Source: SZUA-365 sp049663345 (GTDB lineage: Bacteria > Bacteroidota > Ignavibacteria > SZUA-365). Taken from it: a stretch of 64,000 nt of DNA. The notes beneath the pieces were generated by a model. It saw nothing but the letters and a program-made list of their open reading frames with translations. It made no database searches and had not been told where the DNA came from. Below are positions 43,869 to 52,146 of this stretch, in pieces. Within the stretch, counting starts at the first letter, position 1. Each line of letters opens with the position of its first letter. The stretch lies in assembly GCA_049663345.1 (NCBI GenBank), contig JBATDG010000135.1, positions 1 to 64,000 of the forward strand, read 5' to 3'. A program made the position numbers and the translations under genes.

Positions 43869-45263
43869 CTATTTTCGCAGCAATTGCTGCCGGATCAGCA
43901 GATCTTCAGCATCACGGGCTTTGCGTACGCTTTCCGCCTCATCTGTTTTGCTAAGTTTTCGCAAGGCATATTCAAGAAGTCCGCTCAAAGTATCGCGCAC
44001 TCCGAGGCGTGTGTTCGGGTCCTGGATCTGCAGCCATGCATGCTGTTCGTGCAGCCGGCGCAACCGGTAGACGATCTGTCCCGGACGGGCTGAATCCTTC
44101 ATCGCACGCAAGTTGACCTTTCGCAGATACGACGTTACATTGATGTTGGGGTCGTCGCCATCGCCATGCTGGCGAAGCACACGATCGAGAGTGGCGTTGA
44201 CGGTGGAGGAATCAGCGACCATCTGTTTGAGGCGAATATTGTTGCCCGACAACAACCGCAACCGCACAGCGTCGGGACGATGATTCGGAAACCCCTTTTT
44301 CTCAAGGTTGAATATCAGACCGAGACAAAAGTCGCGCGTCAGGTTTGTGGTCAGGAAGTTGAGTCCGGAAGAAATAATCAGATCTCCTGTTCCGCCTGTG
44401 AGCAGCGGAAATTTGTCGATCAGATTTTGCCGCATGAACAGCGCCTGATTGTGCGCACGCTGGATATCACCCCCGGGCAATGTTCGACGCGTACGCAGGA
44501 ATTGCAGGGTTTTGACCGGCTCCCGATATCCGAGAATTTCAAGAATGCCCATCGCCTGGCTGAATCCAACCTCGATGTAATAGTTCACCGGACCTCGCTT
44601 CGAAAGCTCACTCACCTTTCGCATCAGGTTGCCGTTGCCGGGCAGTTTTGCATTCGCAATAATGTTGAAGCTCGTGGTGTCGGGGTAGCCGAGATCAACG
44701 TAGGTGTCGCGGGGAATGGACATGATTTCCACCACCGCAGAATCAGGATTGATGGTCACCAGATGCAATGCATCTCCGCGTGCGCTTCGTGCGGAAAGCC
44801 GCGAGTCAATACCGATTACAAGCACATTGATGAGGCGCCCGCGAATCGGAGGCATGCTGGAAATATTTTTCAATTGCGCCTGCAACGCTGAGTCCTCAAC
44901 AAGCGGGCGCATCGGCAGACGGTCGCGCCGCTGCTTCGTGAGTCTCTCAAGATCCGATCGGGAGCTGTCAGCAGCGCCCTGCTCCACTGCGACTTCGCGT
45001 ACTTTCTTGGCAGCCTGCTCGAGCGAGCTTTCCTTCGCCCAGAAATACATGCCATCCGTTGCGCTTTTGGCGACACGAAGGCTTGCCCGCAGCGCGGTGC
45101 CGGGACCTGGCAATCCGGGCAGCATAGAGGCGAGCAGCCACCAGCCTCCGGTGATCAAGATGATCCAGAACACGATACGCCCCAGAGAGGCAAAAAACCG
45201 CCTCGTCTTTCCTGGCTTTATTTCCTGTTCGGTTGTTTTATTGTTTTCGGGCTCGGACTGCAT
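43869..45263 (-). CDS. LytR-CpsA-Psr (LCP) family protein
   Basis: A cytosolic N-terminus and one transmembrane helix (about 29-47) are followed by a linker and the LCP domain (about 140-330). LCP blocks are present: NVLVIGIDSR, VEIMSIPRDTYVDL and RTRRTLPGGDIQRAHNQALFM, which include the Arg/Asp residues that hold the polyprenyl pyrophosphate headgroup. LCP enzymes transfer glycopolymers onto the cell wall in Gram-positive bacteria; in a Gram-negative envelope the acceptor is unknown. The start lies 3 bases after the stop of the MetH-like gene, so the two share a transcript. Confidence 0.9.
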   Translation of the reverse strand: MQSEPENNKTTEQEIKPGKTRRFFASLGRIVFWIILITGGWWLLASMLPGLPGPGTALRASLRVAKSATDGMYFWAKESSLEQAAKKVREVAVEQGAADSSRSDLERLTKQRRDRLPMRPLVEDSALQAQLKNISSMPPIRGRLINVLVIGIDSRLSARSARGDALHLVTINPDSAVVEIMSIPRDTYVDLGYPDTTSFNIIANAKLPGNGNLMRKVSELSKRGPVNYYIEVGFSQAMGILEILGYREPVKTLQFLRTRRTLPGGDIQRAHNQALFMRQNLIDKFPLLTGGTGDLIISSGLNFLTTNLTRDFCLGLIFNLEKKGFPNHRPDAVRLRLLSGNNIRLKQMVADSSTVNATLDRVLRQHGDGDDPNINVTSYLRKVNLRAMKDSARPGQIVYRLRRLHEQHAWLQIQDPNTRLGVRDTLSGLLEYALRKLSKTDEAESVRKARDAEDLLIRQQLLRK

Positions 45264-45266
45264 TAG

Positions 45267-47000
45267 TTACTTCACGTTAAAATATTTTGCTTCCGGGTGA
45301 TGAACGATAATCGCACTGGTGCTCTGTTCCGGCACCAGCTGAAATTCCTCAGTCAGAGTAATACCGATGCGTTCCGGACGCAGAAGGGTGAACAGTTGAG
45401 TCTGGTCTTCGAGATTAGGACAGGCCGGGTAACCGAAGGAATACCGGGAACCCTGGTATCCTTGAGAAAACAGCCGCTTGATATCCGCTGCATCCCTGTC
45501 GCCGATGCCAAGTTCCTGCCGTATGGACCTGTGCCAGTATTCGGCAAGCGCCTCGGCACTCTCTACAGCGAGTCCGTGGATAAAAAGATAATCCTGATAC
45601 TTGTCCTCGGCGAAAAGCGCGGCAGTGTATTCACTTGCATAACTGCCCATTGTCACCAGGTGGAAGGCGCAGACGTCCATCACGCCTTCCTTAGCCGGAC
45701 GAAAGAAATCAGCTATACAAAGATAGCGGTCGCCGCTCTGCCGAGGAAATGCAAAACGCTGCCATTCAACCAATTCTGCAGCAGTATAATCCGTGCGCGG
45801 CCAGGGCTCGTAGAGTGCATCGCCATTTATTTCCGAGGGACGGTACACCACAAGGTCGTCGCCATCGGATTGGCAGGGAAAATATCCATACACGAGTGCC
45901 GGCTGCAGCACTTTCTCGCGCTTAAGTCGGAGCTTCAATTCTGCGAGCTGCGGACGCACGACAGTTTCCAGCTCGTGCTGATAGTCTTCATCGCTGCGCT
46001 TGCCGCGGCGGAACTGCCACTGTCCCCGCACCAGGGCAACTTCGTTGATGTATTCGTAGACCTTATCGATTGAAACGTCGCTCACTGTTTTCGATCCGAA
46101 GAAAGGCGCCTTCGGAACGGGCGCATCGGCAGCGACTTTCGATTCGAATTTCTGTGCCCCGGCAATTTTCGCTTCCATGCCTGAGAGTTCGTCTGCCGCC
46201 TCGCCGGATTCCACATCGATGCGATCGGCGCCGTCAGGGAGGAGGCGTCCCGCAGCGAGATCCTCCATCAGACGCAGACCGTCGAAGGCGTCCCGCGCAT
46301 AGCGCAGTTCGCCGCCGTACAGAGGTCTCAGATCCTCTTCCACGAAGCGCCGCGTGAGTGCCGCACCTCCCAGGATGACTGGCGTCGTGATGCCCCGCTG
46401 ACGCATCAGCTGGAGATTCTCTTTCATGATCAGCGTGGATTTCACCAGCAAACCGCTCATGCCGATGGCGTTGGCATTATGCTCGGCGGCAGCGGAGAGT
46501 ATCTGCTCGGCCGGCACCTTGATGCCGAGATTGAAGACTTGGAAGCCATTGTTGGTGAGAATAATGTCGACCAGATTCTTGCCGATGTCATGCACATCGC
46601 CTTTTACCGTTGCCAGCACGATCGTTCCTTTCGCCGCTGCGTCGAGTTTCTCCATGTGCGGCTCAAGCAGCGCCACTGCGGCTTTCATCGTCTCGGCAGA
46701 CTGCAGCACGAAGGGGAGCTGCATCTGGCCGGAGCCAAAGAGTTCACCCACAGTCTTCATTCCGTCGAGCAGAATATCGTTGATGATCTCGAGTGCAGAG
46801 CAGCTGCCCAGTGCAATTTCGAGATCCTTGTCAAGGCCGACGCGGTCGCCGTCAATGATGCGGTATTTGAGTTTTTCCTCTATAGACATGGCGGCGTCCT
46901 GCTCCGCGCTGCGAACGGCCGTCTGACTGCCGCCGCTGAACCGCTCCATGAAGGCGACGAGCGGGTCATAGACACAATTTTTCTCTTTATCGGGTGTCAT
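45267..47000 (-). CDS. Cobalamin-binding and activation half of methionine synthase (MetH-like)
   Basis: The 577-aa protein has the B12 cap helices (about 38-118: LDGMKTVGELFGSGQMQLPFVLQSAETMK shortened here to key words GELFG and LPFVLQSAE), the B12-binding domain (about 125-250) with DVHDIGK and His137 as cobalt ligand, and the AdoMet activation domain (about 300-577) with RYSFGYPACP. The homocysteine and methyltetrahydrofolate domains are absent, and the 220 bases upstream hold no remnant of them. Its N-terminus (YDPLVAFMERFSG) looks like the natural linker before the B12 module, so the protein is probably a genuine split subunit, not a random truncation. It must work with the missing half encoded elsewhere. 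Confidence 0.88.
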   Translation of the reverse strand: MTPDKEKNCVYDPLVAFMERFSGGSQTAVRSAEQDAAMSIEEKLKYRIIDGDRVGLDKDLEIALGSCSALEIINDILLDGMKTVGELFGSGQMQLPFVLQSAETMKAAVALLEPHMEKLDAAAKGTIVLATVKGDVHDIGKNLVDIILTNNGFQVFNLGIKVPAEQILSAAAEHNANAIGMSGLLVKSTLIMKENLQLMRQRGITTPVILGGAALTRRFVEEDLRPLYGGELRYARDAFDGLRLMEDLAAGRLLPDGADRIDVESGEAADELSGMEAKIAGAQKFESKVAADAPVPKAPFFGSKTVSDVSIDKVYEYINEVALVRGQWQFRRGKRSDEDYQHELETVVRPQLAELKLRLKREKVLQPALVYGYFPCQSDGDDLVVYRPSEINGDALYEPWPRTDYTAAELVEWQRFAFPRQSGDRYLCIADFFRPAKEGVMDVCAFHLVTMGSYASEYTAALFAEDKYQDYLFIHGLAVESAEALAEYWHRSIRQELGIGDRDAADIKRLFSQGYQGSRYSFGYPACPNLEDQTQLFTLLRPERIGITLTEEFQLVPEQSTSAIIVHHPEAKYFNVK

Positions 47001-47131
47001 AAATGACCTTTAGATTTTTTCATCTGAAACTTTTCTTCGTCCGTTGAATGTTCTATTTTGAGCTATCATCGTATGAAACTATTATTCCTGCTTTTTTTCC
47101 CCTGAATCGTGATTTTTCGATGCTCAGGGTA

Positions 47132-47160
47132 TTGACAAAGCCAAAAAAAGATCTTACTTT
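47132..47160 (+). promoter_or_regulatory. Probable promoter of the Rrf2 gene
   Basis: A perfect TTGACA (47132-47137) is 17 bases from a TACTTT -10-like hexamer (47155-47160). Just downstream an imperfect inverted repeat (ACTTTT ... AAAAGGT) could be an Rrf2 operator. An AAGGAG ribosome site precedes the GTG start. Confidence 0.5.
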
Positions 47161-47221
47161 TCCTACTAAAAGGTAATCAAATCTTTATTTATTTTTACCC
47201 ACTAGCAAGGAGTCATACCTC

Positions 47222-47818
47222 GTGTTATACTCAAAGACCGCCCAGTACTCGATCCAGTCCATGCTCTTCATCGCAGCCAACAATTCGGAACACAATATTC
47301 TGGTCCGCGATGTCGCCAAGGAACTGGGTCTTCCGTCATCCTTCCTGAGCAAGATTCTGCAGACGCTCAGCCGCTATGGTTTCCTTAATTCGGTCAAGGG
47401 TCCCAAGGGCGGCTTTTCGCTGTCCGACAAGGGTGCCGCATCGAGCATCGCCGAACTCGTCGCCGTCGTTGACGGACCGATGAATTTCGACATGTGCCTC
47501 GCAGGCTTCAGCCCGTGCAGCGAAGAAAACGCTTGCCCGTTCCATCACGATTGGAAGCGCATTCGCGAAGAGATCCGTGAGCTGGTAAACAGCAAGGCGA
47601 TCGTTGAGCTCGCGAAAGAAATGCCCATTCGCTACCGTACACTCCTCGCAGGCTCGGCTCCGGTCGTTAAAGCCAGTGCGAAGAAAGCTCCTGCGAAGAA
47701 AGCGGCCCCCGCGAAGAAGGCAGCACCTGTTAAGAAAGCAGCCCCCGCGAAGAAAGCAGCTCCTGTAAAGAAAGCGGCCCCCGCGAAGAAAGCAGCTCCT
47801 GCTAAAAAGAAGAAATAA
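47222..47818 (+). CDS. Rrf2-family regulator with histone-like Lys/Ala/Pro tail
   Basis: Residues 1-140 form an Rrf2 winged helix: KTAQYSIQSMLFIA, VRDVAKELGLPSSFLSKIL (recognition helix) and SVKGPKGGFSL (wing). Cys92, Cys99 and Cys105 closely match the Cys92/98/104 cluster ligands of IscR, so an Fe-S cluster is likely. Residues 150-198 are a tail built from KKAAPA/KKAAPV units with 19 lysines in 49 residues, like eukaryotic H1 or bacterial AlgP/Hc tails. Such a tail should bind DNA without sequence preference. I know of no characterised Rrf2 protein with this tail. The start is GTG with an AAGGAG ribosome site. Confidence 0.92.
   Translation: MLYSKTAQYSIQSMLFIAANNSEHNILVRDVAKELGLPSSFLSKILQTLSRYGFLNSVKGPKGGFSLSDKGAASSIAELVAVVDGPMNFDMCLAGFSPCSEENACPFHHDWKRIREEIRELVNSKAIVELAKEMPIRYRTLLAGSAPVVKASAKKAPAKKAAPAKKAAPVKKAAPAKKAAPVKKAAPAKKAAPAKKKK
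47672..47815 (+). repeat. Coding tandem repeat, 18-base unit
   Basis: About seven to eight copies of an 18-base unit (AAGAAAGCAGCYCCYGYR type) encode the KKAAPA/KKAAPV tail of the Rrf2 protein. Third-position variation between units shows selection on the peptide. Slippage could vary tail length between strains. Confidence 0.85.
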
Positions 47819-47848
47819 TTCTCTCCACATAGCATCAATTTGTGGTAC

Positions 47849-47884
47849 ACCGGGACGGTTTTTTGCCGATCCCGGTTTTTTTTG
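47849..47884 (+). terminator. Rho-independent terminator after the Rrf2 gene
   Basis: ACCGGGA pairs with TCCCGGT, with an inner CGG/CCG pair, followed by eight Ts. Confidence 0.9.
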
Positions 47885-47945
47885 ACCATCGTGCCCGCTT
47901 ATGCGGCGCCGGAGGGCCGACAGGGTAGTCCGGTCTCACTTGTTT

Positions 47946-48012
47946 CTGCCAAATTGACTATCTATTTTACTAATCTATGCAAATATTTTGCATTTTTCAC
48001 TGCCAAATTGAC
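47946..48012 (+). promoter_or_regulatory. Direct repeats and palindrome upstream of miaB
   Basis: CTGCCAAATTGAC occurs twice, at 47946-47958 and 48000-48012. Between them ATGCAAA-TAT-TTTGCAT is a perfect 7-bp inverted repeat (47977-47993). The second direct repeat ends 14 bases before the miaB ATG, so a bound protein could block initiation. No known regulator was matched. Confidence 0.5.
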
Positions 48013-48026
48013 AGACCTCACGAAAC

Positions 48027-49352
48027 ATGCGCAGATCGATCTACATAGAGACATACGGTTGCCAGATGAATTTCGCGGACACGGAAATCGTCAACGGCAT
48101 TTTAAACGAGCAGGGATATGAATTGGCCGAGGAGGCAGAAGCAGCCGACGCCATTTTCATGAACACCTGCGCCATCCGGGACAATGCGGAGCAGAGAATC
48201 TACGGGCGGCTTTCCAAGTTCGAGCATCTGAAGAAAAGCAACCCGCATCTCGTTATCGGCATTCTCGGATGTATGGCCGAGCGGCTCCGCAGCAATCTGC
48301 TGGAGCAGAAATCCAGCATAGACATCGTGTGCGGACCCGACGAGTACCGCAAGCTCCCTGCGCTGATCGACGAAGCGTTCCAGGGCGAGAAAGGGATTCG
48401 CACGCAGCTTTCCCGGGTGGAAACCTATGACGACATCGTACCACTGCGCACCGAAGGCATCAGCGCCTGGGTGTCGGTGATGCGCGGCTGCGATAAGTTC
48501 TGCACCTTCTGTGTCGTACCGTTCACCCGCGGACGTGAGCGCAGCCGCACTCTAGAGGGAGTGGTGAACGAAGTTCGCGAACTTGCTTCACGGGGTTTCC
48601 GTGAAGTGACGCTGCTGGGACAAAACGTCAATTCCTACCTCGATGGCGATCATGATTTTGCTGCTCTGCTTGTTGCCGTAGCGGCTATCGATCCTCAGCT
48701 GCGCGTGCGCTTCACGACCTCACATCCGCAGGATATGTCGGACCGGCTCATCGAGGCGATCGCTGGACATGAGAACATCTGCAGCTACATCCATCTGCCA
48801 TTTCAATCCGGCTCGGACCGCGTGCTTGAGTTGATGAACCGGACCTACACACGTGCGCATTATCTTGAACTTGTGCGGCGCATCAAGGAGCGCATACCGG
48901 GAGTGGCGCTATCCACCGACATCATTGCGGGCTTCCCGACTGAAACCGAGGAAGACCATCAAGAAACATTATCGCTGCTCGAGGAAGTGCGCTTCGACGG
49001 TGCCTACATGTTCAAGTATTCGCCGCGCGAAAATACACGCGCATGGAAAATGGGTGATGATGTGCCTGATGATATCAAGGGACGCCGTCTTGAGGAAATC
49101 ATCAACCTGCAGCGCCGAATCTCCTACGAAATCAACCAGAAAATGATCGGGAGTATGGAACGGATTCTCCTTGAGGGTCCGAGCAAACGTTCAGACGAAG
49201 AGTGGCTGGGCCGCACCGATGCCAATAAATCCGTCATCGTTCCGAAAGCGGAATTTGCTGTGGGCGATTACACGAACGTGCGCATAGTCAGCGCTACTTC
49301 TGCCACACTCTTCGGTACGGCGGCTCCAGAGGTCGTCACCGAAGCCGCCTGA
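48027..49352 (+). CDS. miaB: tRNA-2-methylthio-N6-dimethylallyladenosine synthase
   Basis: MiaB is a radical SAM enzyme that adds a methylthio group to i6A37 of tRNAs. The N-terminal MTTase domain carries the auxiliary cluster Cys in ETYGCQMN, MNTCAIRD and GILGCMAE. The radical SAM motif is CDKFCTFC (about 155-162). A C-terminal TRAM domain (about 375-441) binds RNA. The 441-aa length is standard. No Shine-Dalgarno stands out; repeats lie just upstream. In many Bacteroidota genomes miaB is followed by a sigma-54 activator and lptE, as it is here after two interposed genes. Confidence 0.96.
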   Translation: MRRSIYIETYGCQMNFADTEIVNGILNEQGYELAEEAEAADAIFMNTCAIRDNAEQRIYGRLSKFEHLKKSNPHLVIGILGCMAERLRSNLLEQKSSIDIVCGPDEYRKLPALIDEAFQGEKGIRTQLSRVETYDDIVPLRTEGISAWVSVMRGCDKFCTFCVVPFTRGRERSRTLEGVVNEVRELASRGFREVTLLGQNVNSYLDGDHDFAALLVAVAAIDPQLRVRFTTSHPQDMSDRLIEAIAGHENICSYIHLPFQSGSDRVLELMNRTYTRAHYLELVRRIKERIPGVALSTDIIAGFPTETEEDHQETLSLLEEVRFDGAYMFKYSPRENTRAWKMGDDVPDDIKGRRLEEIINLQRRISYEINQKMIGSMERILLEGPSKRSDEEWLGRTDANKSVIVPKAEFAVGDYTNVRIVSATSATLFGTAAPEVVTEAA

Positions 49353-49376
49353 TCGTGGCGCAAGGATATTATCGGC

Positions 49377-50204
49377 ATGCTACGCTCATCGATCGCACCC
49401 CGCTCGCTATTTCTTTTCCCGGCAATCTTCGTGCTGCTGGGCTGGGTGATGCCGTTCGATGTCGCACAAGCACAGGCGCGGCGAGACATCGCCGTACTTG
49501 TTGCGCAGGCGAAGACGGGAGCGGTTGATGAGGTCTCGAAACTTCTGCCCGCGCTGAAAAAATCCCATCCGGACAAGGCTGGCGTCCTTTTCCTCGAAGC
49601 GCTGCTCGAAAGCAACGCGGAGAAGGCAGTCGAATTGTATCAAAGGGTCGCAGACGAATATTCGGGGAGTGAATGGTCGGATGACGCACTGTACAGACTT
49701 TATCAATACAGCTTCGCTGTCGGGGCGTACCGCACGGCGCGTTCGTACATCGAGCGCATCTCAAAGGATTATCCAAAGTCACCCTTTCTGACCCGTGAGC
49801 AGCAGGCTGCGGCTAAGGAAGCGGCCGCAGCGACGAAGGGTTCCGCAGCTAAGGAAGCAAATTCGACCACGCAAACTTCAGCTGCGAAATCAGCAGCTGC
49901 CAGGGAAAAAGACGCCTCGACATCCTCCGCTGGCAGTGATGCCGCAGCCGGGGACGACGCAAACGGTACAGATGGAAGCTACGCTGTGCAGGTTGGCGCG
50001 TATTCGCGGGAAGCTGATGCGCGGAAGCAGATGGATGATCTTAAAACGAAGGGCTATACGGCGTACATGCGCGAAAAAAATGTGAACGGAAAGAAAATAC
50101 AGTCTGTGTGGCTTGGTATTTTTCCTGATTTCGCCCAGGCGCAGGCTTTTGCCCGGAAGCTGAAAGAACAGCAGAACATCGACGTTCTCGTAGTTCGTCG
50201 CTGA
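49377..50204 (+). CDS. Exported SPOR-domain protein
   Basis: A signal peptide (about 1-33, ending VAQAQA) is followed by a TPR-like helical region (about 40-135), a low-complexity Ala/Lys/Ser/Thr linker (about 140-195) and a C-terminal SPOR domain (about 198-275: SYAVQVGAYSREADARK, then YTAYMRE and VWLGIFPDFAQAQAFARKLK). SPOR domains bind denuded peptidoglycan at division sites. The protein therefore probably acts in the periplasm during division or wall remodelling. The spacing to miaB (24 bases) and to the next gene (8 bases) supports one operon. Confidence 0.87.
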   Translation: MLRSSIAPRSLFLFPAIFVLLGWVMPFDVAQAQARRDIAVLVAQAKTGAVDEVSKLLPALKKSHPDKAGVLFLEALLESNAEKAVELYQRVADEYSGSEWSDDALYRLYQYSFAVGAYRTARSYIERISKDYPKSPFLTREQQAAAKEAAAATKGSAAKEANSTTQTSAAKSAAAREKDASTSSAGSDAAAGDDANGTDGSYAVQVGAYSREADARKQMDDLKTKGYTAYMREKNVNGKKIQSVWLGIFPDFAQAQAFARKLKEQQNIDVLVVRR

Positions 50205-50212
50205 GGATACAG

Positions 50213-50989
50213 ATGAAATTTACACTTACAGGTACGGCTTCAGGTATACCGGTTGTTCATCGCCGTCATGCTTCGCTGGTCATTGAAGAAGGCGCGCAGC
50301 GCGTGCTCGTCGATGCGGGTGAAGGAGCGGCTGCTGCGCTGCTTGCTGCCCATATTCCTCTTGACTCCATCACAAGGGTTATCATTTCTCATACACATGC
50401 GGATCATGTTGCAGGTCTGCCGATGCTGCTGCAGGGAATGTATCTTGCCCGACGCGAAGCCCCGCTGCAGATCAGCGTGCCTCCCGGACGCGTTCAGTGG
50501 TTCCGCGACTGGCTGCGCGGGATGTACGTATTCAAGGAGAAATGGTGCTTTGATTTTCAGGTACAGCAATACGGCGATATGGTCTCCACAGAAGACGGTC
50601 TACGCATCGCGCCCTTCGCCAACCGGCATCTCGAAAAAGTACGAGAGCTTGCTGCCCGCCATGACGTGACTGCCATGGCATATTCGCTGCACGTAAGTTC
50701 CCTTTGCTGCTCTGCCGTGATCTCTTCCGACATCGCCGGTATCGAAGATGTCGCTGCTGCTGCTGCGGGCAGCGACCTCCTGATCATCGACAGCGCGCAT
50801 GTAAGTCAGGACGACATCTACGCCTTCGCCTCGGCGCATGAGCAGCTTTCCATTATCTGCACACATATTCCCCCAGAGCTTGAGCCCGGGCTTATGGCCT
50901 TGAGGGAGCGAAGCGCTGCAGAGACTGGCGGACGCGTAACCTACGCATATGATGGAATGGAATTTATGCTGGAGAAAACACAGGCATGA
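50213..50989 (+). CDS. Metallo-beta-lactamase-fold hydrolase, RNase Z-like
   Basis: The metal motif SHTHADH (about 59-65) and opening LTGTASGIP resemble the ELAC/RNase Z branch, which cuts tRNA 3' trailers or related phosphodiesters. Further probable ligands are NRH (about 142), SSDIAG (Asp) and a late His in THIPPE. It lacks the exosite typical of true RNase Z, so another phosphodiesterase role is possible. Its TGA overlaps the start of the sigma-54 activator (ATGA). A TGAGGA ribosome site precedes the ATG. Confidence 0.82.
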   Translation: MKFTLTGTASGIPVVHRRHASLVIEEGAQRVLVDAGEGAAAALLAAHIPLDSITRVIISHTHADHVAGLPMLLQGMYLARREAPLQISVPPGRVQWFRDWLRGMYVFKEKWCFDFQVQQYGDMVSTEDGLRIAPFANRHLEKVRELAARHDVTAMAYSLHVSSLCCSAVISSDIAGIEDVAAAAAGSDLLIIDSAHVSQDDIYAFASAHEQLSIICTHIPPELEPGLMALRERSAAETGGRVTYAYDGMEFMLEKTQA

Positions 50990-52146
50990 GCGATGTGACC
51001 ACTGGTACGATGAATATTTCCCCGGGCGATCGGCAGACGTTTCAGCGCCGCCACGGCATCATCGGAAAGAGCACTGAAATGCGTGAGGTCGTCGACACCA
51101 TCATGCAGGTTGCGCCCACAGACATTACCGTATTGGTGACTGGTGAAAGCGGCACCGGCAAGGAAGTTATCGCCAAGGCAATTCACAACGCCAGTCGTCG
51201 CGCCGGGCGAAGGTTCATTCCCGTAAACTGCGGAGCCATTCCCGAAGGCATTCTCGAGAGCGAACTATTCGGCCATGAGAAGGGCTCGTTTACAGGGGCG
51301 GTCGAGACAAGAAAAGGATATTTCGAACTAGCCGACGGCGGTACGATATTTCTTGATGAAATTGGCGACACACCGATATCGACGCAGGTCAAACTTTTGC
51401 GAGTGCTTGAGAGCGGAGAATTCATGCGCGTGGGCAGCTCCGAGCCACGCACTGCAGATGTGCGCATCCTCGCCGCAACGAATAAAAGTCTTGAGGAAGA
51501 AGTACGGACACGCCGGTTCCGGCAGGACCTTTTCTTCAGGCTGCGATCGGTCAACATTCGCATCCCGCCTTTACGGAATCGGCGAGGCGACATCCCGCTG
51601 CTGGTGGAAGCCTTTCTTCAAAGCCTGGCTGGTGAAGCTCGGAAGGATATCCTCATCACCGATGATGCCATGGCTGCATTGATGCGGCACAACTGGCCCG
51701 GGAACGTACGCGAACTGCGCAATGCGCTCGAGAGCATCATCGTGCTCGAGCGAGGCAATGTCGTCGATGAAGTGGCCGTGGCCAAATATCTGCATATTAT
51801 GGAAGAGCCGCATGACGAACGGTCGCTGCCGATGGCTCTCGGCAAGCCGCCTGAGCAGGCCGAACGCGAGTTGATATTTCGTCTGCTCTGGGAAATAAAA
51901 ACGGATCTGAGCGATCTGCGGTCAATGGTCAGCGACATGCGGCATCGAAATCCTCTCTCGCTTCCATCGGGTGAAACGCCCTCTGGCAGTACTGTTGATA
52001 TGGATAATATGACCTTGCGCGGAATGGAAGAAGAGCTTATCACCCATATGCTCAACCGCTTTCATGGCAATCGACGTCTCGCCGCGGAGGCTCTTAACAT
52101 CAGTGAACGAACTTTGTACAGAAAAATCAAAGATTTTGGACTATGA
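50986..52146 (+). CDS. Sigma-54-dependent activator (AAA+ and Fis-type domains)
   Basis: There is no receiver or sensor domain. The AAA+ domain (about 23-255) has Walker A GESGTGKE (53-60), the sigma-54 contact loop as GSFTGA (100-105, Ser in place of the usual Ala), Walker B GTIFLDEIG and the R-finger block. A Fis-type helix-turn-helix ends the protein (about 347-386, NRRLAAEALNISERTLYRKI). It activates sigma-54 promoters by ATP hydrolysis; without a regulatory domain its control must come from level or partner. ATGA overlaps couple it to the genes on both sides. Confidence 0.93.
   Translation: MSDVTTGTMNISPGDRQTFQRRHGIIGKSTEMREVVDTIMQVAPTDITVLVTGESGTGKEVIAKAIHNASRRAGRRFIPVNCGAIPEGILESELFGHEKGSFTGAVETRKGYFELADGGTIFLDEIGDTPISTQVKLLRVLESGEFMRVGSSEPRTADVRILAATNKSLEEEVRTRRFRQDLFFRLRSVNIRIPPLRNRRGDIPLLVEAFLQSLAGEARKDILITDDAMAALMRHNWPGNVRELRNALESIIVLERGNVVDEVAVAKYLHIMEEPHDERSLPMALGKPPEQAERELIFRLLWEIKTDLSDLRSMVSDMRHRNPLSLPSGETPSGSTVDMDNMTLRGMEEELITHMLNRFHGNRRLAAEALNISERTLYRKIKDFGL

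Noticed and set aside
47672..47815. Short tandem repeats that might suggest a CRISPR array
   Set aside because: Units are 18 bases with no spacers, stay in frame and encode a basic tail; no cas genes are present.
47632..47889. Minus-strand frame with FFAGAAF repeats
   Set aside because: It is the complement of the Lys-Ala-Pro coding repeat of the Rrf2 protein. The plus-strand reading has a promoter, ribosome site, a real domain and a terminator.
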